A stretch of DNA of 64,000 nt, from assembly GCF_022539505.1 (NCBI RefSeq), contig NC_061510.1, forward strand, positions 95,372,292 to 95,436,291, written 5' to 3'. A program made the position numbers and the translations under genes. How positions within the stretch are numbered: the stretch's first letter is position 1; each line of letters starts with the position of its first letter. Positions 24,613 through 36,092 of this stretch are shown here, one piece after another. Source of the stretch: Lolium rigidum. Its lineage: Eukaryota; Streptophyta; Magnoliopsida; Poales; Poaceae. The notes below the pieces were generated by a model. The model was not told the DNA's origin. It worked only from the letters and a program-made list of their open reading frames with translations, and made no database searches.

Positions 24613-25149
24613 ACTATGTAAGCCCGTGAGGATTTTATTTTTGGATAGAGAAGTGTGGAGAAATACATTCTCCAAACACCAACGTGATATTTAATAATGT
24701 ATTTTATACTTGTAGATGGCAACCGAAAAATACTGTGTCCATACAGGTTTAAATAATAATACACACGTGCAGAAAAACTTTGAACATTAATTTGGTCAAC
24801 AGAATATGAGATATACAGAGCTTTTTTATTGATTCGTTTCCCAACTTGCAACTCTTATGCACCAATCACGATACAATCGGACGATGGAGGACTCAACCGA
24901 TAAATAACTCTTTAAATCTGAATCCATATAAGTTCGCCAATTTCGGTCGACATTGCCCACGCAACAGTGTCTAAATTAATTACTGACCGAGTTCAGAGGC
25001 TCCAGCACTCAGTCCAAAGACGTTGGAACTTGGAAGACGATCGCGAGGTTGTCGTCGTTGACTTGCCCGCCGGCCCAAGGTATGGTGTTTAGGGGAGGGG
25101 GTATAAAAAAGCTAGCCGGCGCCAGGAGGATTGCGCCGTCGGGGTGGGA

Positions 25150-25362
25150 GGTCTGGTCGAGCGGCGTCCTTGCCAGCTTCGCGTAGCTAGGAGCTCTGGC
25201 TGAGCGGTGTCGTCCTCGCCAGTGCCACGTAGAAGCTCTGGTCAAGCGTCGTCCTCTTAGGATAGCGTCGCGTAGGAGCTCTAGCCGAGCGGCGTCGTCC
25301 TCACCAGCGTCGGGTAGGAGCTCTGGCCGAGCGGCATCCTCGCCAGCGTCGCGTAGGAGCTC
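25150..25362 (-). repeat. 42-bp GC-rich minisatellite with a coding-like minus frame
   Basis: About five units of 39-43 bp, each beginning GAGCTCTGGCCGAGCGGC and ending AGCGTCGCGTAG, with several substitutions. On the minus strand the repeat stays open and reads ELLRDAGEDAARP in 13-14 residue units (frame 25374-25009). No homology is recognised. An open frame through a GC-rich tandem repeat is weak evidence for a gene. Confidence 0.75.
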
Positions 25363-25774
25363 TTTGCTGAACATATCTGCCCACTATGCATAGATTTCTG
25401 CTGGTGTTAGAGCTGTTGTGGTGAATAGTGATATGCATTGCTAATTTGCTATGCGTTGACATGTAGTTAGTACTGTAGTTTTCTGTTATCTCTGAATATT
25501 TGTAGTTCTTTGCATATCATTTTTAGGAGATACTGTTGCCTCAGGAATTGTTGAACTCTGTGGCGCACTGAACATCCGGATAACATAAAAATATTAAGTC
25601 GGTTAGGTTGCTACAGACGCTTTCACATTACTTCGGCGGTTCAACTTTCTACTTTCACACTACTTTAGCGGTTCAACTTTCCAAGGTCCCTTTATTAAGC
25701 AGTTCCTCGAGAAGCATTTCCACCACGACTCTCCATTCACCGACCGATTCACATAAGAAAACCCTCGTACAGCC
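25363..25774. other. Intergenic spacer
   Basis: AT-rich sequence between the minisatellite and the F-box pseudogene. It holds a short duplication, CTTTCACATTACTTCGGCGGTTCAACTTTC then CTTTCACACTACTTTAGCGGTTCAACTTTC, at about 25618-25682, possibly in the upstream region of the F-box gene. Confidence 0.4.
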
Positions 25775-26955
25775 ATGGCCGGCCATCTCCAAGGTATGGG
25801 TAATTATGTGGATTGGCGCGATATCCCCAACTCATCAAGAAGATCGGCGACATCTTCTTATCCACAGACGACCTCGACTACTACACCTCTTTCCTTACAA
25901 TATGCGGTTGCTGGCGCCGCGCCATACGAGCGCCTGAATTTAAGCCTGTGAAGTGGATAATTCTTGAGCACTCCCTTTCTAACGTGGGCGAGGGCGGTGT
26001 CACATTGTTGAATCTGATCGGCCGCTGCCTGCGGAAGAAGATCTCTGGTATCATCCGCAGGTGATTCTTCACCATATGCAACAGTTTCACATATATAGTT
26101 TAATTTGCATCCGCACGACTTTAGTTTATTGAGTTAATTATTGTCGGTCCTGTGTTACCTTAAGTTTTTCTTTGCTTCTCCTTTTAAGAACTGAGCCTGT
26201 TCATTTCAGTATATATTTGCCATTATTGATATTTTTTTGTCGCCACAACGGACGGCTTCGTTGTGCTAGGGCAGAGAGTGCAACTGTACAAGACTCGGGT
26301 GCTCAACCCCTTGTATGCCTGAAGGCACAGATACCAACAGAAGAGTTGTCATCCATCGTCGTGATGACGTCCGCTCATGGTGTTCGTATCAGACCTTCAA
26401 AATTGTAGCTTGCGGTGGGCTGATCAGAGCACCGAGGAAGGGCCCCCTGCATTAGGCTTTGGAGAAGCATTGTACATGGCGGCAAGTTGCTTTGGAGTTC
26501 TCCACAACATCACCTACTATGCAGATGATATATTTGCAACAAATAAATACAGCTCCATCATTTCAAGCATGACTTACCCCGCCGATGAAGGAACTCAATT
26601 TCTACGCTCAGCAAGGACTCTGAGGATGAGCGCCAGCATTTCTGGACCAACACTGCCCGGCGAATACCCAGCCAATTTGTGTTACCTTGTGGAGTCTGAG
26701 GGGGAGCTGTTGTATGTGTTGAGCGGGCGGGTTTACAATGGCGAACTTGTTGTATACCGGGTGGACACCAAAATGTGTGTCCTAGATCCGGTCAGAAGCA
26801 TCGGCAGCCGCTCCATCTTCGTCGGCCGGAACCGGTGCATCTCCGTTGACACCAGCAAGGTCCACACAGTCCAATCCGGCAGCATCTACTACGCGGATTT
26901 ATCCGAGATTAGAGCTTATGATGACGGGGGTCTCTCGTGGCTAGAGGAGCCGTAA
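25775..26955 (+). pseudogene. F-box / DUF295 (KIB-type) protein pseudogene
   Basis: The start MAGHLQGMGNYVDWRDIP at 25775 leads into an F-box-like segment (IGDIFLSTDDLDYYTSFLTI, CGCWRRAI) in another frame, implying a 1-bp loss near 25825. After a probable intron with AG|GTGATT at about 26061, the middle (TTDGFVVLGQ, VLNPL, IPTEELSSIVVMTS) shifts frame twice more near 26310 and 26375. The C-terminal 192 residues (26377-26955) are open and contain the DUF295 hallmarks CYLVESEGELLYVL, VYRVDTKMCVLDPVRSIGSR and FVGRNRCISVD. F-box proteins are SCF ubiquitin ligase substrate receptors. This large grass family has many decayed copies, and this one looks like a pseudogene. Confidence 0.75.
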
Positions 26956-27319
26956 TATGTTCCTGGCTATTGAGTAGGTTCTCTGGAGAAACATGTAGGC
27001 CCTTTCTGTCTTGACGATATATTGGCCGAGTATTGAAGAACCTTCGAGTTATCTGAACTACATAGGGTGCAGCCTTATGGCGAGCTAGGTTTCACGTACT
27101 ATGATTACCACGATGGCTACCCGTCGGACTGACGGTATGTGTGATTCTGCAAGTTTTTTCCCCGTCAAGTTTGGCAAGTGTCACACAGAGCCCTACACGT
27201 GATGCTACTAGGATTTTTTTTTTAATCATAGACCTGCTTTTGTTGTATCAATGTTATCGGGGGATGCGATTCCAGGATAAGCCATTGGGCCGTTATTCGG
27301 CTTAGAATATAATCTGGGT
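26956..27319. other. Spacer downstream of the F-box pseudogene
   Basis: No ORF or repeat is recognised. The first about 250 bp may be former 3' UTR. The T-run at 27212-27222 is unexplained. Confidence 0.4.
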
Positions 27320-27545
27320 TGTTCTGTGTGTTTTGTTTCAACCTGAATAAATTGGCTCTGGGTCTAGTAATTTCCTCCGTGTGTCTTGTTTCAACCTGAA
27401 TAAATTGGAATTGGGCCAAGTAATTTAGGCCCAGTAATTTCCCATGCGTGTCTTGTTTCGACCTGAATAAATTGGCCTTTGACCCAGTAATTTCCTCTGC
27501 ATGTCGTGTTTCGACCTGAATAAATTGGCCTTGGGCCTTTAGTCA
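27320..27545. repeat. 55-66 bp minisatellite, four units
   Basis: Four imperfect copies contain TTGTTTC(A/G)ACCTGAATAAA, TTGG and CCAGTAATTTCC. The third and fourth differ by few bases. It may belong to the CACTA element ending at 28486, but no left terminus was found. Confidence 0.8.
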
Positions 27546-28486
27546 GCCAATCTGGCCCAAGGACACCATGACGCGTAGCTGACAGGTGGGACACCTAGTG
27601 AATCCAGTAGGTCCCACGGCTACATGTGGGCCCAACGGGAATGGGACCAGGGACCCACCAAGCTCTGACATACGAGCCCCATAGTTCTGACATATTGGGT
27701 TCACACTCTGACAGGTTGGGCCCACCAAGTTCGGGCATGCTGGGGCCCACTAGGCTCTGACATGCGGACCCCATAGATCTCTAGCATGCGGACCCACTAA
27801 AACTGTCATACGTGGGTCCCACCTGGCTCTGACATGTGGGCCCCACAGATCTCTGGCATGCCGGACCCACCAAAACTCTCATAGAAGGGTCCCAGCAAGC
27901 TCTGACCTGCGGGGCCATGCGTCCAGAATTGACGGCAGGCAGGCACTTGTGCTGGCACGTGCGCAAAAAAAATAGCATGGCAACTGACATGTGGAACCCA
28001 TGTTGGTGGTACTGACAGTTCTGGTCCACTTCGCATGCCTAGAGGCTGTCAGAACGGCGTGTCGGTACCTGACATGCGGGCCCGAGTGCTGCAGGACAGA
28101 TACATGTGTGCAGACAGTGGTTGTCTCCCCTTACAAATATGGATCCCAGTGCTGCAGGCCTTGGACTGTTGTGCGGGCAGATAGAAAAGTACGTGAATAG
28201 AAGCGTGCAGAGTGTGGGTCAGGTTTGTCCACCGGCCCGAAGCTAGTTGTTGTGACGTTGTGACGCCCCTGCCAACTCCGCAGTTCGGGCCGCCCACCAC
28301 CTGTGACGCTCATTTCTGCACAATCATTGACGTTTAGACCTCGCCCGTCACTATTTTTTGGGCCGAGCGGCCCAAAACGCCATCTGTGACGCGAAAATGC
28401 CATATCGTCATAAAAAAAGACAATCGCTGACGGATTTCTCAATCGTCAGTATCATACCGTCATTGAAGACCCATATGTTACTAGTG
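27546..28486 (-). mobile_element. CACTA transposon terminus with subterminal repeats
   Basis: The right end is ATATGTTACTAGTG, the reverse complement of a CACTA terminus, at 28486. The adjacent 240 bp hold about ten TGACG/CGTCA motifs in both orientations, as expected for transposase-binding subterminal repeats. Further left, units of about 72 bp built on GGCTCTGACATG and GGGCCCCAC recur at 27753, 27825 and 27898. No transposase and no matching left terminus were found, so the left boundary given here is arbitrary and the element may be truncated or non-autonomous. Confidence 0.6.
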
Positions 28487-28695
28487 AGGTTCTTCAAGCG
28501 CGAACTCATGAACGCCCTCACGGACGACGACAAGGACGACGACGAGGTCAACGACAACGAGGAGAGCGCCGAGGAGGCCGATGACCACGAGGACGACGGC
28601 TTCAATGACGGCGACACAGCTTGGGATTCAGAGCACCAGCCGCAGTATCTCACCTAGGACGAGGCCATCCAGCTCACCATCGACCAGAGAAAGCT
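28487..28695 (+). pseudogene. Acidic coding remnant, left part (split by A2 and its nested insertions)
   Basis: The open frame reads FFKRELMNALTDDDKDDDEV and then a long Asp/Glu-rich stretch, ending QPQYLT and an in-frame TAG, then DEAIQLTIDQRKL. It is interrupted at 28696 by the LTR unit A2. After removing all insertions and one copy of the duplication ((A/T)AGCT), the sequence continues at 55848 with another in-frame TAG. It resembles anonymous grass proteins with an acidic part and a proline-rich tail. Function unknown. Confidence 0.4.
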
Positions 28696-30657
28696 TGTAA
28701 CGCCCCACTTTTGCAACCATGTTTATTTGTCCTTAATGCAAAAATTAGGGGGAACAAAAACTTTTTCTTTAGACTAATTAAGATGAATTGCCTTGATCTG
28801 TCTGTCAAGATGAATTGCTTTGATCTGTTGGTAGATGTATTGTCTTGTTTTGCTTGTTGAGTTTTGTCTTGAGCTACCTCATAGAACAACACCCCTAGTG
28901 GTTAAACAAGCAACTCACCAAATAAAACACATGTGTGGCTTAGGAAGAATTGTTTTCCTTCTTACTACATCAAACCTCTCTCCTGGTGACAACATGAGTG
29001 TGCCATTTTGATTTTTCTCTTTGTGGTACAAGATAGCTCAATCGTCCTTGATTCCAAACTTGAGATCATCTACCCCTAGCTACATCCCGCTCTTATACCC
29101 ACTCATCCTTGTTGGTTTTGAGGCCATCTCGACCATCTGTGTTGACAGGCTTGAAATGTCCAGACTTTGGCAATTGATCTCTAAGCAACCACCACTATTG
29201 TTGTTGACTTCAATGCATGGATCTCATCTATGCAACATTCTCTTCAACCTCCACGTCTTGCATGTCTCAGTCTATCCTTGCAGCACATATATCCAACTTG
29301 ATCTTATGCCACATCCAATGTTCAACTCTAGATCACTTCCTTCACTTTTATCTCTTGTTTTTATTCAAATTTAATCTTTACAAAACCAAGAGTGGGAATG
29401 TTGGGTACATTTTGTAGCCACCACCTACCCTTGAGAACACTCCTCTCCCTAAATAAGTTTCCTTTCTCAAAACCCTGTTGTTTTTCTTCTCTGGTTTTGA
29501 TCACAAAACTACTTCTAGTTTTATTAAAGCTTCTCAAATTATTTCTTCAAAGAAAACAAGGAACTAAAATGGATTTTGTTTTCCATCCCATTTCTACCAC
29601 GTACTGATTTCTGAAAAACTTTTATTTCTATTTTGCTTTCCTTTTTACAAAAAGGCTTGCTATGGTATTTATACCATTTCTTGTTTATTTTAGGTTTGAG
29701 AAAACTCTACTTTACTTGAGAAAGTAAGTAGAATATTTTGAACCCCTATGTTCCAACTAGTTTTATCTCGACACTTTCAAATCTCATTTCACTTGAGTTC
29801 ATTCCCAATTGTCCCTAGACAATTAAGGAGTTCCATATACCTTTCAAATAAATCCTTCTCAAATGACAACTCTTGCACATCTTGTGTATCTCTCTGATCT
29901 ACCACATTGTATTCCCCCATCCCCCAATTCTTGATCAAATGGATGATCATTTGATACTATCAAACCACTCCCAATTGACCTCTCATTTGTAGGGCAAATT
30001 ATATTTCATCATACCCATATCAATCCTCTACTCTTTTTCATCATCACCTTGACCTCATGAATTGATGTCACCATATTCATCATTGTTATTGTATCATTAT
30101 TTCCATCACTATCATTCTAAACCTTGGACTCTTTATCACTTGTAGAAACCTATTTTCTTTGCATGATACAAGTGGTGCCGTGTGTCTTGCATAAGCACTT
30201 GAGTGCCATGTGTCTCATCTTGTTTGGATTAGTCAATTCTCAAAATCTTGTGGCGGCCATCTCCAAAATAGCTTGCACCTGAAAACTTGTACATCACCAT
30301 CACCATCACACTCTTCCTCCATTTCTATCTCTGTTATATTTTCATACACATCAACTAAGCCACCATCTTGGCAAAGAATTATGTGGCTCCACTATGATCA
30401 TCATGCATGATGGAAACTCTCTTTTGATGATTCATTTTTGCGTGACATAAGAGTGGAGCTGGCCATGGTGTTGGCATGTCAATTTCGGCCAGCCATCTTC
30501 TCTCTTCCTCTCCCATTATTACTCCACCTTGGGAAGCCTCTCCTCCTTTGTCCCTTCCCAATTCCACAAATAAATTCAGCTTGGGTCAAATATCTCTTCC
30601 CCAAGCCAGCCACCCACCTCCACAAATCAAAGAAGGAGGCAGCCACTCCTCTCCCTC

Positions 30658-30664
30658 TATAAAA
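30658..30664 (+). promoter_or_regulatory. LTR TATA box (copy A2)
   Basis: TATAAAA follows a pyrimidine-rich stretch, at the same position in the LTR as TATATAAA at 4042 in copy A1. Confidence 0.6.
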
Positions 30665-32937
30665 GGGGCTTGGCCGGCCACCTCCTCCCTTTTGCTTCAT
30701 TTCTTTTCACACTCCACTCCCTCACAATCTCCTCCTGCCCTCCACCACGAGCTGCTGCTCCTCCTTAGCTCCATGGCCGGCCATGGCCATGGGAAGCCAC
30801 CAAGATGAAGCTCTCCCCCTCCCTCAAGCTTCCCCTCACCATGAGAGCATCCCTCTCCTTCTTCTCCCCAACCCTAGATGGTTTTATCTCCTCTTATTCT
30901 TCCTCCATTTCTAAGATTGGATCTTGATGCAGGTGCATGTTGAGCTAAGCATGGAGAAGCTTGAGCAATCCTCAGATCTGAAGTTCTTGAGCAAAGTTCG
31001 TCCAAATCCCTGCAGTAATTTCTGCTATCTTGCTGTTTCAGATTCTGGTACGAACTTGTAAAATCCACCAAATCTCGTGTGCAGATCCAAATCAAGTTAT
31101 TCAAAGTTCCACAGTTAGATATGGAAAAGATCTACAACTTGGCGTTGGTCTCATCCTCAAATTCGTTACGGATTGGCCTTGGTAAATAAAGTTCTGTAAA
31201 CATGCAGATTCACTGTTTGTTAGATTTGTTCCGTTTTACAAAACCTTTTTGAACAAACTCAACTGTAGGTTAAAGCCCTCCTCAATACTTTCATTTTGGC
31301 GGTGGTTTCACTTCGATTGACCTCATGAAACTGAAATGGTTCACAGATCAAGATCTGGTCAGATCTGACTTTGTCGAATTAAACCAGGAGCTTGGGAACG
31401 AATTTTTGAATGAAACCAACTGGGTAAGAACCACCTATTCAATACCTTTCAGATGCTGCAGACCTCATATTTTTGTGATTTGTGTATGATTTTTGGTGAA
31501 TTAAACTTGTTCTGTGTGTTCTGCAGACATGGCTGTTAGCTTTTAAATCACCAAAAATCCATTTTTGAACCTAATTGAGTGATTCAAATTTTGTAGGACT
31601 GCTGGATGTTTTCCTAATCATCTCAAACAAGTTTCACACCTTTATCTGTTCTGTAACTCCAGAGAGAAAGCAAATGGTACAGACATGCAGTAAACTTGTC
31701 AATCCATTTGCGAGAGTTTCAGAAACATTTTGAACCCAAATCCAATTGTGTATGAATCTCTGTTTTAGTATCTTTCAAATGCAGTTGGACTCATATTTTT
31801 AGGATTTTTCTACAATTTATGGCTTACAGATCTTGTTTTCTGTCCAGTCAGATTCAAAGAAAATCCTAAAATTATAGGTTTAATATTTTTGGGTGATTCC
31901 AATTGGGTTAGTCTTGTATTAGTACTGGCTATCTAGGAAAAATATGGTTAGTCTCTGTTCATGCATATTTGTTACTGTTAGTAATGTGTATGCATGACAT
32001 GAGTTGTTGGACCAAAACTTTTTGATTTATTTTTAAAACCTTTGACCTTCTCTTTTATTAGAAATGGACAACCTTTGTTTTATGCTTGCCAAACAAAACC
32101 TCTGCAACTTAACATTAGCCCTATTGTTTTGCTTAAATTTTCAAATGATGTGGAATATGGTTTGCTTCCTATTTTGGATGTTGTGTTATGTGAGCAAAAC
32201 TAAGTTAGGAAAACTGTTTTCTACTTTTCCCAAAAATGTTTGAAAATGTTTTGTGAATGTATTTGATGTCAAACTAATGCTCTTGTCCTCTTTATGATGT
32301 TATCTACCAGGGGATGTGATACGTCTCCGACGTATCGATAATTTCTTATGTTCCATGCCACATTATTGATGATATCTACATGTTTTATGCATACTTTATG
32401 TCATATTTATGCGTTTTCCGGAACTAACCTATTGACGAGATGCCGAAGTGCCGTTCTGTCGTTTTTCGCTGTTTTTGGTTTCAGAAATCCTAGTAAGGAA
32501 ATATTCTCGGAATTGGACGAAATCAACGCCCAGGGTCCTATTTTTCCACGAAGCTTCCAGATGTTCGAAGGGGAAACGAAGTGGGGCCACGAGGTGGGGA
32601 CACAGTAGGGCGGCCCGGCCCAAGCCCTGGCCGCGCCGGCCTAGTGTGTGGTCCCACCAGGACCCTTCCGAGGCTGCCCTTCCGCCTACTTAAGGTCTCC
32701 ATCGCGAAAACCCTATTACGTTCGACGAAACCAGGGAAAACCTTCCAGAGCCGCCGCCATCGCGAAGCCAAGATCTGGGGGACAGGAGTCTCTATTCCGG
32801 CACGCCGCCGGGACGGGGAAGTGCCCCCGGAAGGCTCCTCCATCGACACCACCGCCATCTCCATCAACGCTGCTGTCTCCCATGAGGAGGGAGTAGTTCT
32901 CCATCGAGGCTCGGGGCTGTACCGGTAGCTATGTGGT

Positions 32938-34098
32938 TGTTGCGGTCAGAAACCCACCGGCGAGCAACGACGGGCAACACAGTAGAGCCGGGAGGCTCCC
33001 AGGATTGCGGCTGACCCTGGTCCCTCGGGCGACGGCCCGCAATGCCTTCTGGCACACGCGTCCTGGTGATTACGAGGGCGTGCCACCTGACCTATACCTG
33101 GTCAGGAAGGTGATGGATTGCTTCGACTAGTTTCGGCAAACACGTAAACATTAAATACGAGCCCCGATCGGCTCTTAAGTTGTTCTGTGGATCGGCTCAA
33201 AGAGCCGATTGCCCCATGGTTCATGTTAGATTTATAAGGGCATGGGGATCATGCTTTATCAATATCAAGCTAAGCTAATCTACGATAGTCTAGGGTTTTC
33301 ACCGTATAATCGGAACATCCTATGCGTAATTGAGCCTAACAGATACGTAAGATGATAGAAAACCAGCACTAAAGAGGCCTAAAAACCAACGTGAGGTTGA
33401 TCCCCGGAACAATCCCTCTAGAGCTTAGCAAACCACACCTTACGCACTATCGGATCCTTCAACCCGTTTATAAGGCCTAACCATACGGATATCAAACCAA
33501 TCCTTGAAGAACAAGGAGCAACTATAACGGATTAGATCTACTAAATAATGAACAAGCAAGATGCTGCCCTTACACCTAAAATAGGTGTAAGGGCAGCTAG
33601 ATATCGAGGGGAAGCGTAGCTAAACAAATACATCGTGAAAGCATTGTGATCAACCCCAAAACACCTAAGATAAGGGTGTTGCTCGCCATCAAAAAGGCTT
33701 CAGCACGAGCAACACCAAAAATGAATAAACTGATACTGCCTAGATCGCAAGATGCGATCTAGGCAGCATGTTGCTTACCCGGGAGAAACCCTCGAAACAA
33801 GGGGTGGCGATGCGCCTAGATTGATTTGTTGTGAACGTGATCGTCCTCCTTCTCAATAACCCTAGATACATATTTATAGTCCGTAGACTCTCTAACTTGG
33901 GAAAAAACCCAACCGTGTACGAGCTAAACTCTATCTCTTAATTCTAACCGACACGTATCCTACTATATTTACAGATACATGGGCAATCTTGACCAAACTT
34001 CTTGTACAAGGCCGGTTCGGGAATATCTTCCATGTAAATCTTCTAAGCCCATTTAATCACGGCCCATCTCCAAACTTGGTCAAATTCTGGTGATAATA
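32938..34098 (+). mobile_element. 1161-bp solo LTR (element F) in the 5' LTR of copy D
   Basis: It starts TGTTGCGGTCAGAAACCC and ends GGTGATAATA, flanked by perfect GTGGT duplications (32933-32937 and 34099-34103). The paired LTR of the host element lacks this segment, so the boundaries are certain. The terminal dinucleotide is TA rather than CA. It contains four perfect stem-loops (33191-33209, 33563-33597, 33675-33716, 33736-33766). No ORF longer than a few dozen codons looks real. Confidence 0.9.
33563..33766 (+). repeat. Cluster of perfect hairpins in solo LTR F
   Basis: Stem 1 is GCTGCCCTTACACCTA (16 bp) with loop AAA and its exact complement (33563-33597). Stem 2 is GGTGTTGCTCG (11 bp) with a 20-nt loop (33675-33716). 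Stem 3 is CTGCCTAGATCGCA (14 bp) with loop AGA (33736-33766). A fourth, ATCGGCTC with loop AAA, lies upstream at 33191-33209. Confidence 0.9.
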
Positions 34099-35213
34099 GT
34101 GGTTCATCTCTCTCCTATGTACTTCAATACAATAATCTCATGAGCTGCCTTACATGATTGAGATTCATATGATGATGCTTGTAATCTAGATGTCATTATG
34201 CTAGTCAAGTGGGTTTTACTTATGTGATCTCCGGAGACTCCTTGTCCCACGTGTGTAAAGGTGCAAGTGTGTGCACCGTGTGGGTCTCTTAGGCTATATT
34301 TCACAGAATACTTATTCACTGTTATGAATGGCATAGTGAAGTGCTTATTTATATCTCTTTATGATTGCAATGTGTTTTGTATCACAATTTATCCGTGTGC
34401 TACTCTAGTGATGTTATTAAAGTAGTTTATTCCTCCTGCATGGTGTAATGGTGACAAGTGTGTGCATCGTGTAGTACTTGGCGTAGGCTATGATTGTGAT
34501 CTCTTGTAGATTATGAAGTTAACTATTGCTATGATAGTATTGATGTGATCTATTCCTCCTTTCGTAGCGTGAAGGTGACGAGTGTGCATGCTATGTTAGT
34601 ACTTGGTTTGGTTATGTTGATCCGTCATGCACTCTAAGGTTATTTAAATATGAACATTGAATATTGTGGAGCTTGTTAACTCCGGCATTGAGGGTTCGTG
34701 TAATCCTACACAGTTAGTGGTGTTCATCATCCAACAAGAGGGTGTAGAGTCTAGCATCTATTTATTTATTCTGTTATGTGATCAATGTTGAGAGTGTCCA
34801 CTAGTGAAAGTATGATCCCTAGGCCTTGTTCCTAAATACTGCTACCGATGCTTGTTTACTGTTTTACTGCATCTCTACTGTCCGCAATATTACCACCATC
34901 AACCACACGTCAGTCCTGGGCAAAGCACTTTTCTGGTGCCGTTACTACTGCTCATACTTATTCATACCACCTGTATTTCACTATCTCTTCGCCGAACTAG
35001 TGCACCTATTAGGTGTGTTGGGGACACAAGAGACTTCTTGCTTTGTGGTTGCAGGGTTGCATGAGAGGGATATCTTTGACCTCTTCCTCCCTGAGTTCGA
35101 TAAACCTTGGGTGATCCACTTAAGGGAAACTTGCTGCTGTTCTACAAACCTCTGCTCTTGGAGGCCCAACACTGTCTACAAGAATAGAAGCACACGTAGA
35201 CATCAAGCACTTT

Positions 35214-35234
35214 TCTGGCGCCGTTGCCGGGGAG
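35214..35234 (+). other. Primer binding site of copy D
   Basis: TGGCGCCGTTGCCGGGGA is a full-length match to the 3' end of plant tRNA-Asp. It begins about 10 nt after the 5' LTR. Confidence 0.85.
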
Positions 35235-35369
35235 GAAAGGTAAAAGGCACTCATACTCCGGTCCCAGGTAAAAGTACTTTTCTGGCGCCATTGTGTGTGT
35301 GCTCGAAGCTATTTCCTTTAGATCCTGCAATTGCATCTTTTTGTTTCTTGTTTACACTAGTTTGGCATA

Positions 35370-36092
35370 ATGGACAACAATGAGGTTCTTACTCTATTTC
35401 CTGATTTAAGACATGGATGGTTTGATCCAAAAATTAAAAAACCCATGGAACATATTAGCATGAATACTTTGAATACCATTGTTGCTAATGATATAGAAAG
35501 TTCTAAGCTTGGGGAAGCTGGTTTTGATGAGCATGATCTTTTTAGTCCCCCAAGCATTGAGGAGAAAATTTACTTTGATGATACTTTGCCTCCTATTTAT
35601 GATGATTATAATGATAGTAGTCTTTTAGTACCGCCTGTTATGGAGGATAAATTTGATTATGATTACAATATGCCTCCTATATTTGATGATGAGAATAATA
35701 ATGATAGCTACTTTGTTGAATTTGCTCCCACTATTACCAATAAAATTGACTATGCTTATGTGGAGGGTAATGATACTTCTATGCATGTCAATAAAGATGT
35801 TTTATGTGATACTTATATTGTTGAGTTTGCTCATGATGCTACTGGATATTATTATGAGAGAGGAAAATATGGTTGTAGAAATTTTCATGTTACTAAAACA
35901 CCTCTCTATGTGCTGAAATTTTTGAAGCTACACTTGTTCTATCTTTCTATGCTTGTTACTTTGCTCCTCATGAACTTGTTTATTTACAAGATTCCTTTTC
36001 ATAGGAAGCATGTTAGGCTTAAATGTGTTTTGAATTTGCCTCTTGATGCTCTCTTTTGCTTCAAATACTATCTCTTGCGAGTGCATCATTAA
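35370..36092 (+). CDS. Acidic gag-derived protein of a non-autonomous retrotransposon
   Basis: An intact 240-residue ORF begins MDNNEVLTLFPDLRHGWFDP. Its N-terminus matches the start of the copy C gag (KIKKPME, SKLGEAGF). It then runs through Asp/Tyr-rich repeats (PPIYDDYNDSS, YDYNMPPIFDD) into the C-terminal motif shared with copy C (CDTYIVEFAHDATGYYYERG). The C-terminus is hydrophobic (FLKLHLFYLSMLVTLLLMNL) and ends basic. The gag core and zinc knuckle of copy C are missing. Whether the protein has a function or is a by-product is unknown, but the frame has survived here while it is broken in copy B. Confidence 0.6.
   Translation: MDNNEVLTLFPDLRHGWFDPKIKKPMEHISMNTLNTIVANDIESSKLGEAGFDEHDLFSPPSIEEKIYFDDTLPPIYDDYNDSSLLVPPVMEDKFDYDYNMPPIFDDENNNDSYFVEFAPTITNKIDYAYVEGNDTSMHVNKDVLCDTYIVEFAHDATGYYYERGKYGCRNFHVTKTPLYVLKFLKLHLFYLSMLVTLLLMNLFIYKIPFHRKHVRLKCVLNLPLDALFCFKYYLLRVHH

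Larger units (their letters stand above)
32317..35205 (+). repeat. 5' LTR of copy D (with nested solo LTR)
   Basis: Without the insertion at 32938-34098 and one GTGGT it is about 1.72 kb, close to the 3' LTR (38688-40395). Differences include GACAAGTG or GACGAGTG here against GACAGTG in the 3' LTR, and CACAGAATAC against CACGAATAC. Confidence 0.9.

Noticed and set aside
33563..33766. Hairpins as miRNA precursors
   Set aside because: Stems are at most 16 bp with tiny loops, shorter than plant miRNA precursors need.
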